Source: an uncultured Clostridia bacterium (GTDB lineage: Bacteria > Bacillota > Clostridia > Christensenellales > Borkfalkiaceae). Taken from it: a stretch of DNA of 64,000 nt. The position numbers and the translations under genes are program-made. A model generated the notes under the pieces. That model made no database searches and was not told the DNA's origin. It saw only the letters and a list, made by a program, of their open reading frames with translations. Below, one piece after another: positions 1 to 7,573 of the stretch (position 1 is its first letter; every line of letters starts with the position of its first letter). Location: contig CALVXG010000002.1 in NCBI GenBank assembly GCA_944368925.1, forward strand, positions 124,001 to 188,000, read 5' to 3'.

Positions 1-213
1 CAGGGAGAAAGAAAAATTTCTTGCAGCAGAAAAGTCGTACGACCAGGGGAAAGAATAGACTTTTGCGCCGAAGCGCAAAGCGATATTCATGGTCTGGTCG
101 GACGATCCCGTGTCGACGACGATCATTTCGTCGCAGATGTTTTGTACGGACTGAAGACAGCGTCCGAGAACTTCTTCTTCGTTTTTTACGATCATGCACA
201 GACCGAGCGTCAT
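1..213 (-). CDS. Glycosyltransferase family 2 protein, N-terminal part (cut by window edge)
   Basis: The first 71 residues are present; the rest lies beyond base 1. The N-terminus has the GT-A fold start of inverting family 2 glycosyltransferases: CMIVKNEEE at residues 6-14, then the nucleotide-binding strand ending in VVDTGSSDQT near residues 32-41. The following FSAARNFSF segment is typical of the subgroup that often carries C-terminal TPR repeats. The start at 213 is preceded by AGAGG at about 9 bases. It should transfer a sugar from a nucleotide sugar, but acceptor and product cannot be told from this fragment. It is divergent from the tRNA-Arg gene. Confidence 0.85.
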   Translation of the reverse strand, partial: MTLGLCMIVKNEEEVLGRCLQSVQNICDEMIVVDTGSSDQTMNIALRFGAKVYSFPWSYDFSAARNFSFSL

Positions 214-292
214 AAGTGAAACCTCTTTGGTAGGATAAAAGTGACCTGTGTTATTATCATACGGAAAATTTTTAAGGAATGTGCAAAAAACC

Positions 293-321
293 TTTGCTTT
301 TTCTGAAAATTTTGGTATAAT
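293..321 (+). promoter_or_regulatory. Promoter of tRNA-Arg
   Basis: TTTGCT (293-298), a 17-base spacer and a perfect TATAAT (316-321), ending 13 bases before the tRNA. Confidence 0.65.
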
Positions 322-334
322 AAATAAATGAAAT

Positions 335-411
335 GTATCCGTAGCTCAGTTGGATAGAGCGTAGGACTCCGACTCCTAAGGTCGCAGGTTCGACTCCTGT
401 CGGGTACACCA
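335..411 (+). tRNA. tRNA-Arg (anticodon CCG)
   Basis: A complete 77-base cloverleaf. The acceptor arms GTATCCG and CGGGTAC pair with one G-T pair. The D arm is GCTC/GAGC. The anticodon stem is TAGGA/TCCTA with loop CTCCGAC, giving anticodon CCG, which reads CGG (Arg). The T arm is GCAGG/CCTGT with a TTCGACT loop. The CCA end is encoded (409-411). Confidence 0.97.
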
Positions 412-416
412 AGTAA

Positions 417-469
417 AACACCTGTTGCCGTCTGGCCATCTGGGTTCGGATCGCAACAGGTGTTTTTTT
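417..469 (+). terminator. Intrinsic terminator of tRNA-Arg
   Basis: Perfect 12-bp arms AACACCTGTTGC (417-428) and GCAACAGGTGTT (453-464) with a 24-base loop, followed by a T run. Confidence 0.85.
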
Positions 470-720
470 AAGTGATCGCGTTAAGAGAAATATTCATCGG
501 GAAAGGCGGGCAAGACGGTAATTTATCCGAATATCTGTTCAAGAAAAAAGGGCGCGTCTTGCGCCTTTTTTGCGTGTACGTATTTTGAATATTTACGACT
601 TAATAGGCTTATGTGCCATTGCTCTTTTTTTGTGAGTTGGATCGGGTATAGATGTTTTGATCGGTGATGAAAATGCAGATACGTATTTTGAAAATAAAGA
701 AAAGAATATCGGAGGAAGTA
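470..720. other. Intergenic stretch without a recognised gene
   Basis: I see no coding pattern here. The only structure is a hairpin at 543-571 with arms rich in AAAGG/GCGC and a T run on the + strand, which may be a second terminator. Open frames on both strands are short, lack ribosome sites and overlap the next promoter. Confidence 0.5.
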
Positions 721-749
721 TTGACGAAGGGAGCCGTATGTGTTATACT
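721..749 (+). promoter_or_regulatory. Sigma-A promoter of the membrane protein gene
   Basis: TTGACG (721-726), 17-base spacer and TATACT (744-749) preceded by the extended -10 TG at 741-742. Confidence 0.8.
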
Positions 750-801
750 GTAACAAACGTCTTTTGTCCGAGAGGGGAGGGGCGAAAAAAAGGAGAGGAT
801 T

Positions 802-2292
802 ATGAAGGGACGGGAAAAAGCGGCAGAGGGAGATATGCAAACTGCGGCAAGTGTCGGCGCATGCGTGAAGAGATTCGGAGCGGCGGTGAAGATCTGGACG
901 GATCGGTATCTGCTTCGTATATTTGCGCTTATGGCATCGTTGCTGGTATTTGTGGCGGGATGTTTTATGCAGATTCGGTTCAAGCCGGCGGAGCAGGTGC
1001 AGACGAGCATGTCGGTCAGCGGCTCTTTAGGGCCGGACATGTCGGAAATCGCGATGGCATTACTCCAGGATGCGGAATTTGACCAAGGAATGTTTAACGG
1101 GATATCTTCGTTGTTTGTGGGGTTTGACTTGGAAGAAAACAGCGAAAAATACCAGGAAATGACGAACAAGGTTCAGGAGGAGCTGAACGCTTTTTTAGCG
1201 GACAACATGGATCTGGTGCTTGAATTGAGCGCCATATACAGTTCTTCTGAAGTCAACGGGAAGGAAGCGGTACGGCTGTTTAACGAATTGGAAAGTCGGC
1301 TGGCGGGTGCGTTAAGCTCGACGAACCTGATCGTATTGGACAGACTGGAAGCAGAAGTTGCTTATTCGTCAGCGGAAACTCCTACACTTGCGCAGGAAAA
1401 GCTTGCGAACGAGATGGTGGTTCGTTCGGTGTTGTTGGCGCTGACGGCGGCGGTATATTTGTATTTGCAGATTGTGGCGTTAGTGTGTCTCATACGGGCT
1501 GCGGTCGATCTTATCAAAAAGAGGAAACCGGGCTTTGGTTTTTACGTCATGTATCTGATCGGATTTTTCGTATTGTTCCTGCTTGGTCAGCTGACGGCGA
1601 CGGGGCTGAACGGGGCGGCTTTGGCGAGTTTTGTACTGGCGAGCGTGTTTGGCGGACTGCAGGTTTTGGGACATATGCTCGTCAACGCGGAATCGGGAAC
1701 GGAAGCTGTCGGGAAGGCGGTATCCTTTGTGTCGGCGGGATTTTTGTTCGCGGCGGCGTGTCTGTTCGGGGCGCAGATGTATAATTTCGGTGTCGTGTCG
1801 GATCAGCTCGGCGCGGTTTTGGGTCTGAATTGTTTTAACGGCTATACTTTCCAAGAAGGGGAAGCGACGTATATGCTGCTCGTGAACTATCTGCCTGCGG
1901 CGTTGCTGCACATTGCGGGGCTTGTTTTGGTTCTGATCGCCCTTTTCCGTACGCTTGGATCGGTTGTTTCGGGACGTTCGCGCGGAATGATTTTGACTGC
2001 GGTTGCGACGGTGTTCATGCTGTTGTTCTACATAAGTTTCAACGTCTGTGCGTCGTTTGGTCTGTTTGACTTAAAATCGGTCGGAGTCGAAATGCTCGTG
2101 ATCTTTGTGATGTGTTTTGTGGCTCTGTTTATCAATGTGCTGGCCGGTTTTCTGCGCGGCACGCGTAGCAGGGAACAGGAAGTTTTGGCGGCTGGCGCAA
2201 AGCTGATGGATGCGGAACGCCGCGCGCTGGAAGCGGAATTCCGTGCAAGGGAAGCGGAATTGCGCGCCTCGGTCGAAGAGGACGAAAATTAA
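802..2292 (+). CDS. Polytopic membrane protein of unknown function with coiled-coil tail
   Basis: 496 residues, not assigned to a family. A cytoplasmic leader of about 35 residues precedes one hydrophobic segment (about 37-57). An acidic region of roughly 150 residues follows (about 60-205), probably outside the membrane. A cluster of about seven hydrophobic segments comes next (about 208-450). The C-terminus (about 455-496) is a charged heptad-like helix rich in Glu, Ala and Arg, ending in EEDEN. AGGAGAGG sits 3 bases before the start. The gene has its own extended -10 promoter and terminator, so it is a single transcription unit. The layout would suit a sensor or scaffold with an external domain, but no enzyme motif is visible. 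Confidence 0.75.
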   Translation: MKGREKAAEGDMQTAASVGACVKRFGAAVKIWTDRYLLRIFALMASLLVFVAGCFMQIRFKPAEQVQTSMSVSGSLGPDMSEIAMALLQDAEFDQGMFNGISSLFVGFDLEENSEKYQEMTNKVQEELNAFLADNMDLVLELSAIYSSSEVNGKEAVRLFNELESRLAGALSSTNLIVLDRLEAEVAYSSAETPTLAQEKLANEMVVRSVLLALTAAVYLYLQIVALVCLIRAAVDLIKKRKPGFGFYVMYLIGFFVLFLLGQLTATGLNGAALASFVLASVFGGLQVLGHMLVNAESGTEAVGKAVSFVSAGFLFAAACLFGAQMYNFGVVSDQLGAVLGLNCFNGYTFQEGEATYMLLVNYLPAALLHIAGLVLVLIALFRTLGSVVSGRSRGMILTAVATVFMLLFYISFNVCASFGLFDLKSVGVEMLVIFVMCFVALFINVLAGFLRGTRSREQEVLAAGAKLMDAERRALEAEFRAREAELRASVEEDEN

Positions 2293-2355
2293 AAAAGGCG
2301 GGGCCCGAAAGAAAGTGCTCCGTAAAGTCCTTATAAAATTTAAGGAAGCAGAAGA

Positions 2356-2395
2356 AATGAGCCCGTCATCGAAACGGGCTCATTTGTTTCGTTTT
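2356..2395 (+). terminator. Intrinsic terminator after the membrane protein gene
   Basis: Perfect 11-bp arms AATGAGCCCGT (2356-2366) and ACGGGCTCATT (2374-2384) with a 7-base loop, then TGTTTCGTTTT. Confidence 0.8.
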
Positions 2396-2700
2396 CGAAG
2401 AGGACTCTTGCCGATCCGATTGTAAACGAGTTCTTGTCATCGGGAAATGCCGATCGCCGTTGTAGCCTTTTTCCGCAGAACGTTTTTATTTTCGGCTGTC
2501 CGAACAGAGGTTTGCCGTGCCTTTTTTCACCGTGCCAAAGCGTCGATCCCGGCGCTTTGGCACGGCGGCAAAAAAACTTTATATCCGCCGCCCGCAAAAT
2601 CTTTTGCGGGCGGCGGACGCTTTTTTTCGGCGGTATCTGCGGACAGACAACTCCGCATGGATAAACTTTTCCGCACGCGCAATGCGCGTGTTATTCAGTC
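2396..2700. other. Noncoding, hairpin-rich intergenic region
   Basis: No convincing gene. Strong inverted repeats stand at 2531-2564 (12-bp perfect arms, 10-base loop), 2584-2617 (16-bp perfect arms, 2-base loop, followed by a + strand run of seven T) and 2674-2690 (8-bp arms). The second would terminate a + strand transcript starting inside this region, which would then be a small RNA. I could not identify a good promoter. Confidence 0.45.
2584..2631 (+). terminator. Strong + strand terminator hairpin with no gene directly in front
   Basis: Arms 2584-2599 and 2602-2617 pair perfectly over 16 bp and are followed by CGC and TTTTTTT. Confidence 0.65.
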
Positions 2701-2738
2701 AAAAAAGCCTCCCGCACAGAAAATGTGCGGGAGGCTTT
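2701..2738 (-). terminator. Terminator of the acyl-CoA synthetase gene
   Basis: Arms AAAGCCTCCCGCACA (2704-2718) and its complement at 2724-2738; read on the - strand the hairpin is followed by a T run. Confidence 0.85.
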
Positions 2739-2751
2739 GCAATCGGTATTT

Positions 2752-4425
2752 TTATGAGCGGCCTGCGTCGGTTTCGCGGATCTCGACGCGGCGGATCTTG
2801 CCGCTGATCGTTTTGGGCAATTCACAGACAAACTCGATGACGCGCGGGTATTTATAAGGCGCGGTCGTCTTTTTGACGTAATTTTGTAATTCTTTGGCGA
2901 GTCCGTCGCTGGGTTCAAAGCCTTTGGCGAGCACGACGGTCGCTTTTACGAGCTGGCCGCGGATTCCGTCGGGGTCGGGAACGCCCGTGATGGCGCATTC
3001 GAGGACGGCGGGGTGTTCCATGAGGGCGCTTTCTACCTCGAAAGGCCCGATGCGGTAGCCGGAGCTCTTGATGATATCGTCTTTTCTTCCGACGAACCAA
3101 TAGTAGCCGTCGCTGTCGCAATAGGCGAGGTCGCCGAGGTGGTAATAGCCGTCGTACATGACCGTATTCGTAAGTTCCTCGTCCTCGTAATAGCCTGCAA
3201 AGATGCCTTCCTGCGGATCGCGCAGGCGGATGCAGATTTCGCCCGTTTCGCCCTGTTCGACGGGATTTCCCTCGTTGTCCAAAAGCTGGAGGTAGTAGAG
3301 GGGAGAAGGTTTGCCCATGGAACCGGGGCGAATCTCCATGAATTCGGAGAAGGTGGCGCACACGATGGTGGTTTCTGTTTGTCCGAAGCCTTCGTAGATG
3401 GGGTGGCCTGTTTTGAGGCGGATTTGTCTGTAAATTTCGGGGTTGAGCGCTTCGCCCGCGGTCATCATGTATTTGATGGAAGAGAGGTCGTATTTGCTCA
3501 GATCTGTTTTGATCATGAAGCGATAGACGGTAGGGGGAGCGCAGAAGGTAGTGATTTTGTATTTCGTGACGTAATTGAGCAAATCTTCGGGGTCGAATTT
3601 ACCGTGGAAGTCGTAGACGAAGATAGCGGAGCCGCAGAGCCATTGACCGAAGAGTTTTCCCCAGCTGGCTTTTGCCCAGCCTGTTTCGGCGAGGGTAAAG
3701 TGCAGGCCGTCGTCGATGCAGTTGAGCCAGTAGCGGGCGGTGACGATATGGCCGAGGGAATAGCGTTCACTGAGGGTGACCATTTTGGGCATGCCCGTCG
3801 TGCCGGAGGTAAAATAGAGCAGGACGATATCGTCGGCGCGGCGGTGTTCGGAGTACTCGCAGCAAAGCGTTTCGCTCTGTTTTTCCGTTTCGGCGTCAAA
3901 GTCGATGAATCCGTCGCGGCGCGTTGCGCAGATGAGGTACTGAACGGAAGGGACTTTGGCGGCCGCTTTGCAAACGTTGTCGCACAGTTCGTCTTCGTTG
4001 ACGCACAGGACGGCTTTGACGTCGGCCTTTTCCATGCGGTAAACGAGGTCTTTTTCCATGAGCATATGGGTCGCGGGGATGGCGATCGCGCCGATTTTGG
4101 CGAGGGCCATGAGGGCGATCCAGTACTCGTAGCGCCGTTGCAGGATCACGAGGACGGTATCGCCGCAGCCGATGCCGATGGAAAGGAAGAAGTTTGCAGC
4201 CTTATCGGAGAGGCGTTTGATGTCCGCGAAGGTAAAGGTGCGTTCGGCGCCCAGGTCGTCGCACCAGACGAGCGCGCGTTTTTCGGGATCGAGGCGGGCG
4301 TATTCATCGACGACGTCGTACGCGAAGTTAAAATTTTCGGGTACGTTGAGATGAAAGTTGTTGTAGAAATCGTTGTAATCGCGAAAGTGCGTCGTCGCAT
4401 TGGAAAAGCGGCTCAAAAGGTTCAT
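2752..4425 (-). CDS. AMP-forming acyl-CoA synthetase (acetyl/medium-chain type)
   Basis: 557 residues of the ANL superfamily, which activates a carboxylate with ATP to an acyl-AMP and passes it to coenzyme A. Core motifs are in order: the P-loop YFTSGTTGMPK (about 190-200), the A5 motif YEGFGQTET (about 315), the A7 motif YHLGDLAYCDSDGYYW and the hinge region FVGRKDDIIKSSGYRIGP (about 435-455), and the C-terminal catalytic lysine region PKTISGKIRR (about 540-550). The YRIGPFEVES form points to the medium-chain/acetyl-CoA synthetase branch; the substrate is not fixed by sequence. I chose the ATG at 4425, which has GGAGG 9 bases upstream, rather than the in-frame ATG at 4479, which lies in the promoter. 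It is a single gene, terminated at 2701-2738. Confidence 0.92.
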   Translation of the reverse strand: MNLLSRFSNATTHFRDYNDFYNNFHLNVPENFNFAYDVVDEYARLDPEKRALVWCDDLGAERTFTFADIKRLSDKAANFFLSIGIGCGDTVLVILQRRYEYWIALMALAKIGAIAIPATHMLMEKDLVYRMEKADVKAVLCVNEDELCDNVCKAAAKVPSVQYLICATRRDGFIDFDAETEKQSETLCCEYSEHRRADDIVLLYFTSGTTGMPKMVTLSERYSLGHIVTARYWLNCIDDGLHFTLAETGWAKASWGKLFGQWLCGSAIFVYDFHGKFDPEDLLNYVTKYKITTFCAPPTVYRFMIKTDLSKYDLSSIKYMMTAGEALNPEIYRQIRLKTGHPIYEGFGQTETTIVCATFSEFMEIRPGSMGKPSPLYYLQLLDNEGNPVEQGETGEICIRLRDPQEGIFAGYYEDEELTNTVMYDGYYHLGDLAYCDSDGYYWFVGRKDDIIKSSGYRIGPFEVESALMEHPAVLECAITGVPDPDGIRGQLVKATVVLAKGFEPSDGLAKELQNYVKKTTAPYKYPRVIEFVCELPKTISGKIRRVEIRETDAGRS

Positions 4426-4469
4426 GGCAAAGGCCTCCGTACAGGCAAATAACCTGAATATCAATCTAT

Positions 4470-4498
4470 ATTGTACCATAAACCCGATAATTAATAAA
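4470..4498 (-). promoter_or_regulatory. Promoter of the acyl-CoA synthetase gene
   Basis: On the - strand TTTATT (4498-4493), 17 bases, TACAAT (4475-4470). The -35 box is weak. Confidence 0.5.
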
Positions 4499-4536
4499 GT
4501 ATATTTTGAAATTTATTAAAAAAATTGCCCGATTAT

Positions 4537-4565
4537 TTGCAAAACGTCCTGTGCGATGGTATAAT
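4537..4565 (+). promoter_or_regulatory. Sigma-A promoter of the small winged-helix/membrane gene pair
   Basis: TTGCAA (4537-4542), 17-base spacer, perfect TATAAT (4560-4565). Confidence 0.8.
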
Positions 4566-4612
4566 AGAGAGGAAAAAGAGACATAAAAAAGGTACGGCGG
4601 CGGAGAGTTGCC

Positions 4613-5002
4613 GTGCGATCGGTGACGGAAATGCTGGACAAACTTACGGCGTCGGTATTGGCGGCGGTCAATGCGGAGACGGACGGCACGTACAAGGTAT
4701 TGGAAGAGGAGGAGCTTTTGGCGGAGCTTCCGCCGCGGGTGAAGACGGATGCGGCGGGGCTTGCGAACGCATTGCGGTACTTATCGGAGCGCGGGTACAT
4801 TGACGTGCGCTATTCGGAGAAGGGAACGTATTGTGTGTGTTCGCTGCCGAAGGGCAGGACGTACGACGAGACGGCGGGCGCGGAGCGATACCGCGGCAAG
4901 CGCACGTTTCGCAACCAGATGCTTCTGACTTTTTTCGGGGCGCTGGCGGGCGCGTTTGTAGGCGGATGTCTGGCGGGGCTCTTGTTTTTGCTTGTGTTGT
5001 GA
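4613..5002 (+). CDS. Small winged-helix-like protein with C-terminal membrane anchor
   Basis: 129 residues from a GTG start with GGAGAG just upstream. Residues about 5-85 look like a compact helical/winged-helix domain (LANALRYLSERGYIDVRYSEKGTYCV resembles the recognition helix and beta wing). A short basic linker leads to one hydrophobic segment at about 105-129, so the domain would face the cytoplasm. The next gene, 44 bases downstream, has the same layout and is probably a tandem paralogue. I do not recognise a named family. DNA binding is inferred from the fold pattern only; a protein-interaction role is equally possible. Confidence 0.7.
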   Translation: MRSVTEMLDKLTASVLAAVNAETDGTYKVLEEEELLAELPPRVKTDAAGLANALRYLSERGYIDVRYSEKGTYCVCSLPKGRTYDETAGAERYRGKRTFRNQMLLTFFGALAGAFVGGCLAGLLFLLVL

Positions 5003-5046
5003 AGGGAGGACCGCGGAAGGCGTTTTGAGCGCCGAGGGAACGGGTG

Positions 5047-5406
5047 ATGCTGAACAAAGAAGAGAACGAAGTGATGCGCGCGGTGTACGATATGTGTGAC
5101 GGGAAAGACAGTTGTCTTGTGAGTCCGATGGAGATCATGAGCATACTGCCCGTGAAGCGGAAGTACACGCCCGAGCGCGTGGAAAAGATCCTGCGGTCGC
5201 TGGAGCTGGACGATTATTTCGATCTGATCGAATCGGACCGCAAGGGAGAAAAGATGTATGTGATCACGCTGCATCCGAACGGGATGGCGTACAAGCGTAC
5301 GGCGTTGCAGATGCGGCGCAGCGTGGCGTTCAAGATCGGGCTTTCGGTCGCGGGCGCGGTGATCACGTTTGTGGTCGGTCTTTTGCTGAAAATGATTTTC
5401 AGCTGA
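5047..5406 (+). CDS. Second small winged-helix-like protein with C-terminal membrane anchor
   Basis: 119 residues from the ATG at 5047 (a GTG immediately upstream is in frame; GAGGG at 5035-5039 fits the ATG). It repeats the plan of the preceding gene: a helical N-terminal domain (about 1-80) with a helix-wing pattern (KILRSLELDDYFDLIESDRK, then MYVITLHPNG) and a single C-terminal hydrophobic segment (about 95-119). The two proteins share little simple identity but match in size, order and topology. A terminator at 5449-5475 closes the unit. Function unknown. Confidence 0.7.
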   Translation: MLNKEENEVMRAVYDMCDGKDSCLVSPMEIMSILPVKRKYTPERVEKILRSLELDDYFDLIESDRKGEKMYVITLHPNGMAYKRTALQMRRSVAFKIGLSVAGAVITFVVGLLLKMIFS

Positions 5407-5448
5407 AAGTCGGCCGCAGCAGAAAAACTTCAGAGCGAACAGAGAAAC

Positions 5449-5475
5449 TGCAATGCTTTCGGGCGTTGCAATTTT
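5449..5475 (+). terminator. Terminator after the winged-helix gene pair
   Basis: Arms TGCAATGC (5449-5456) and GCGTTGCA (5463-5470, one G-T pair), then ATTTTT. Confidence 0.7.
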
Positions 5476-5494
5476 TATGCGGAGAGCGGAACGC

Positions 5495-5523
5495 TTGACT
5501 TATTCGGCGGGATCGTATATAAT
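5495..5523 (+). promoter_or_regulatory. Sigma-A promoter of uvrBA
   Basis: TTGACT (5495-5500), 17 bases, perfect TATAAT (5518-5523). I see no clear LexA (GAAC-N4-GTTC) box next to it. Confidence 0.85.
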
Positions 5524-5603
5524 ATTTCAAACATTTGTTTGTGAAGCAGAAAGGTTGAAAGCGCGGCCCGGAGAGCGGGCGGCGGGAGGCTACGGTAGAG
5601 AAA

Positions 5604-7565
5604 ATGGCGGATTTTGAGCTGGTATCGGCATACAAGCCTACGGGGGATCAACCGCAGGCGATCGAAAAACTGACGGAAGGGGTATTGGACGGGATACGGA
5701 CGCAGGTGCTGGTCGGAGTGACGGGGAGCGGCAAGACGTTTACGATGGCGAACGTGATCAGGAACGTCAACCGACCGACGCTGGTGATAGCGCACAACAA
5801 GACGCTGGCGGCGCAGCTGTGCAACGAATTCCGTGAATTTTTCCCGCACAACCGCGTGGAATACTTTGTCAGTTATTACGATTATTATCAGCCGGAGAGT
5901 TACATTCCGAGCACGGACACATATATAGAGAAAGACATGTCGGTAAACGACGAGATCGATAAATTGCGCAACAGTGCGACGGCGAGTTTAGGGGAGCGGT
6001 CGGACACGTTGGTGGTGGCGTCGGTGTCGTGCATATACGGGCTGGGTGCGCCGGAGGAATATTTTGATCTGGCGATTTCGCTGCGGCCGGGCGACGCGCT
6101 TTCGCGGGACGATCTGCTGCGGCGGCTGATCGAATTGCAGTACGAGCGGAAGGACATTGATTTTACGCGTTCGTCGTTTCGGGTGCGCGGGGACATTGTG
6201 GAAATTTTCCCTGCGGGGAACTCGGAGATTGCGATACGGGTGGAATTTTTCGGGGACGAGATCGATCGGCTCTGCGAGGAAGAGGTCGTGACGGGCAAGA
6301 TCACGGCGGAGCTGAAGCACATCTGTATTTTTCCTGCGAGCCACTATGCGGTGGGGAGCGCGAAGATGACGGCGGCGCTGGCGGCGATCGAGCGGGATCT
6401 GGAAGACGAAGTGAAGGCGTTCCGCGACGACGGGAAACTTCTGGAAGCGCAGAGGCTGGAACAGCGCACGCGCTACGACATTGAAATGATGCGGGAAGTG
6501 GGGTATTGCAGCGGCGTAGAGAATTACAGCCGTTATTTTGACGGCAGGAAGCCGGGCGAACCATCCTTTACGCTGTTGGATTATTTCCCCGACAATTTTC
6601 TTGTTTTTATCGATGAAAGCCACATGACGATCCCGCAGATACGGGCGATGTACCGCGGGGATCTGTCGCGGAAGACGAATCTTGTCAATTACGGATTCCG
6701 TATGCGGTCGGCGTACGACAACCGTCCGTTGACGTTTGAAGAATTTGACGCGCGCGTTCCGCAGATGATCTGCGTATCGGCGACGCCTGCCGAGTATGAG
6801 CTGGGAGAGGCTGGGCAGGTTGTGGAACAGATCATTCGTCCGACAGGGCTTCTCGATCCCGAGATCGAGGTGCGGCCGGTGAAAGGGCAGATCGACGATC
6901 TGTTGGGAGAGATCCGCAAGGTGACGGCGTCGGATGGCAGGGTGCTGATCACGACGCTCACCAAGCGTATGGCGGAGAATCTGACCGATTATCTGAAAGA
7001 AAACGGGATCAAAGTGCGGTACATGCACAGCGACATCGATACGCTGGAGCGTATCGACATCGTGAACGGATTGCGCAGCGGTGAATTTGACGTGCTATGC
7101 GGGATCAACTTGCTTCGCGAAGGGTTGGACATGCCGGAAGTGAAACTGGTGGCGATCCTGGACGCGGACAAAGAGGGCTTTTTGCGGAGCGACACGGCGC
7201 TTATCCAGACGATCGGGCGCGCGGCGCGAAATGCGGAAGGGCGCGTGATCATGTATGCGGACACGGTGACGGGGAGCATGCAGAGGGCGATCGACGAGAC
7301 GAACCGCCGCAGGCAGGTACAGAAGAAGTACAACGAAGAGCACGGGATCGTGCCGAAGACGATCATCAAAGAAATAAAGAGTACGCTGAACATTACGAAG
7401 AAGCAGCAGACGGTCGGTGCGGACAAGATCCGCAAAGAGGATATTCCTGCGGAGATCGAGAAGTTAAAAGCGCTGATGAAAGTGGCGTCGAACCAGCTGG
7501 ATTTTGAAAAGGCGATCGAGATCCGCGACACGATCAATCAGCTGAAAAAGCGTCTGCGCAAATGA
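5604..7565 (+). CDS. uvrB: Excinuclease ABC subunit B
   Basis: 653 residues, the normal length. UvrB is the damage-verifying DNA helicase-like subunit of nucleotide excision repair; it is loaded by UvrA and recruits UvrC. Visible are Walker A GVTGSGKT (38-45), the beta-hairpin region [12 protein letters not shown] (about 92-103), the DEAH-like box FIDESHMT (about 336-343), the superfamily 2 motifs TTLTKRMAE and the arginine-finger region QTIGRAARN (about 535-543), and the C-terminal UVR helix pair [19 protein letters not shown] that binds UvrC. The start at 5604 has GGGAGG about 14 bases upstream, which is rather far. uvrA follows after 8 bases. No uvrC is in the window. Confidence 0.98.
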   Translation: MADFELVSAYKPTGDQPQAIEKLTEGVLDGIRTQVLVGVTGSGKTFTMANVIRNVNRPTLVIAHNKTLAAQLCNEFREFFPHNRVEYFVSYYDYYQPESYIPSTDTYIEKDMSVNDEIDKLRNSATASLGERSDTLVVASVSCIYGLGAPEEYFDLAISLRPGDALSRDDLLRRLIELQYERKDIDFTRSSFRVRGDIVEIFPAGNSEIAIRVEFFGDEIDRLCEEEVVTGKITAELKHICIFPASHYAVGSAKMTAALAAIERDLEDEVKAFRDDGKLLEAQRLEQRTRYDIEMMREVGYCSGVENYSRYFDGRKPGEPSFTLLDYFPDNFLVFIDESHMTIPQIRAMYRGDLSRKTNLVNYGFRMRSAYDNRPLTFEEFDARVPQMICVSATPAEYELGEAGQVVEQIIRPTGLLDPEIEVRPVKGQIDDLLGEIRKVTASDGRVLITTLTKRMAENLTDYLKENGIKVRYMHSDIDTLERIDIVNGLRSGEFDVLCGINLLREGLDMPEVKLVAILDADKEGFLRSDTALIQTIGRAARNAEGRVIMYADTVTGSMQRAIDETNRRRQVQKKYNEEHGIVPKTIIKEIKSTLNITKKQQTVGADKIRKEDIPAEIEKLKALMKVASNQLDFEKAIEIRDTINQLKKRLRK

Positions 7566-7573
7566 GGCATAAA

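Noticed and set aside
3013-4452. 479-codon + strand frame opposite the acyl-CoA synthetase
   Set aside because: Val/Asp/Gly-rich antisense translation; the - strand gene has all ANL motifs.
5495-5603. LexA box controlling uvrBA
   Set aside because: No convincing GAAC-N4-GTTC near the promoter; regulation by SOS cannot be claimed.
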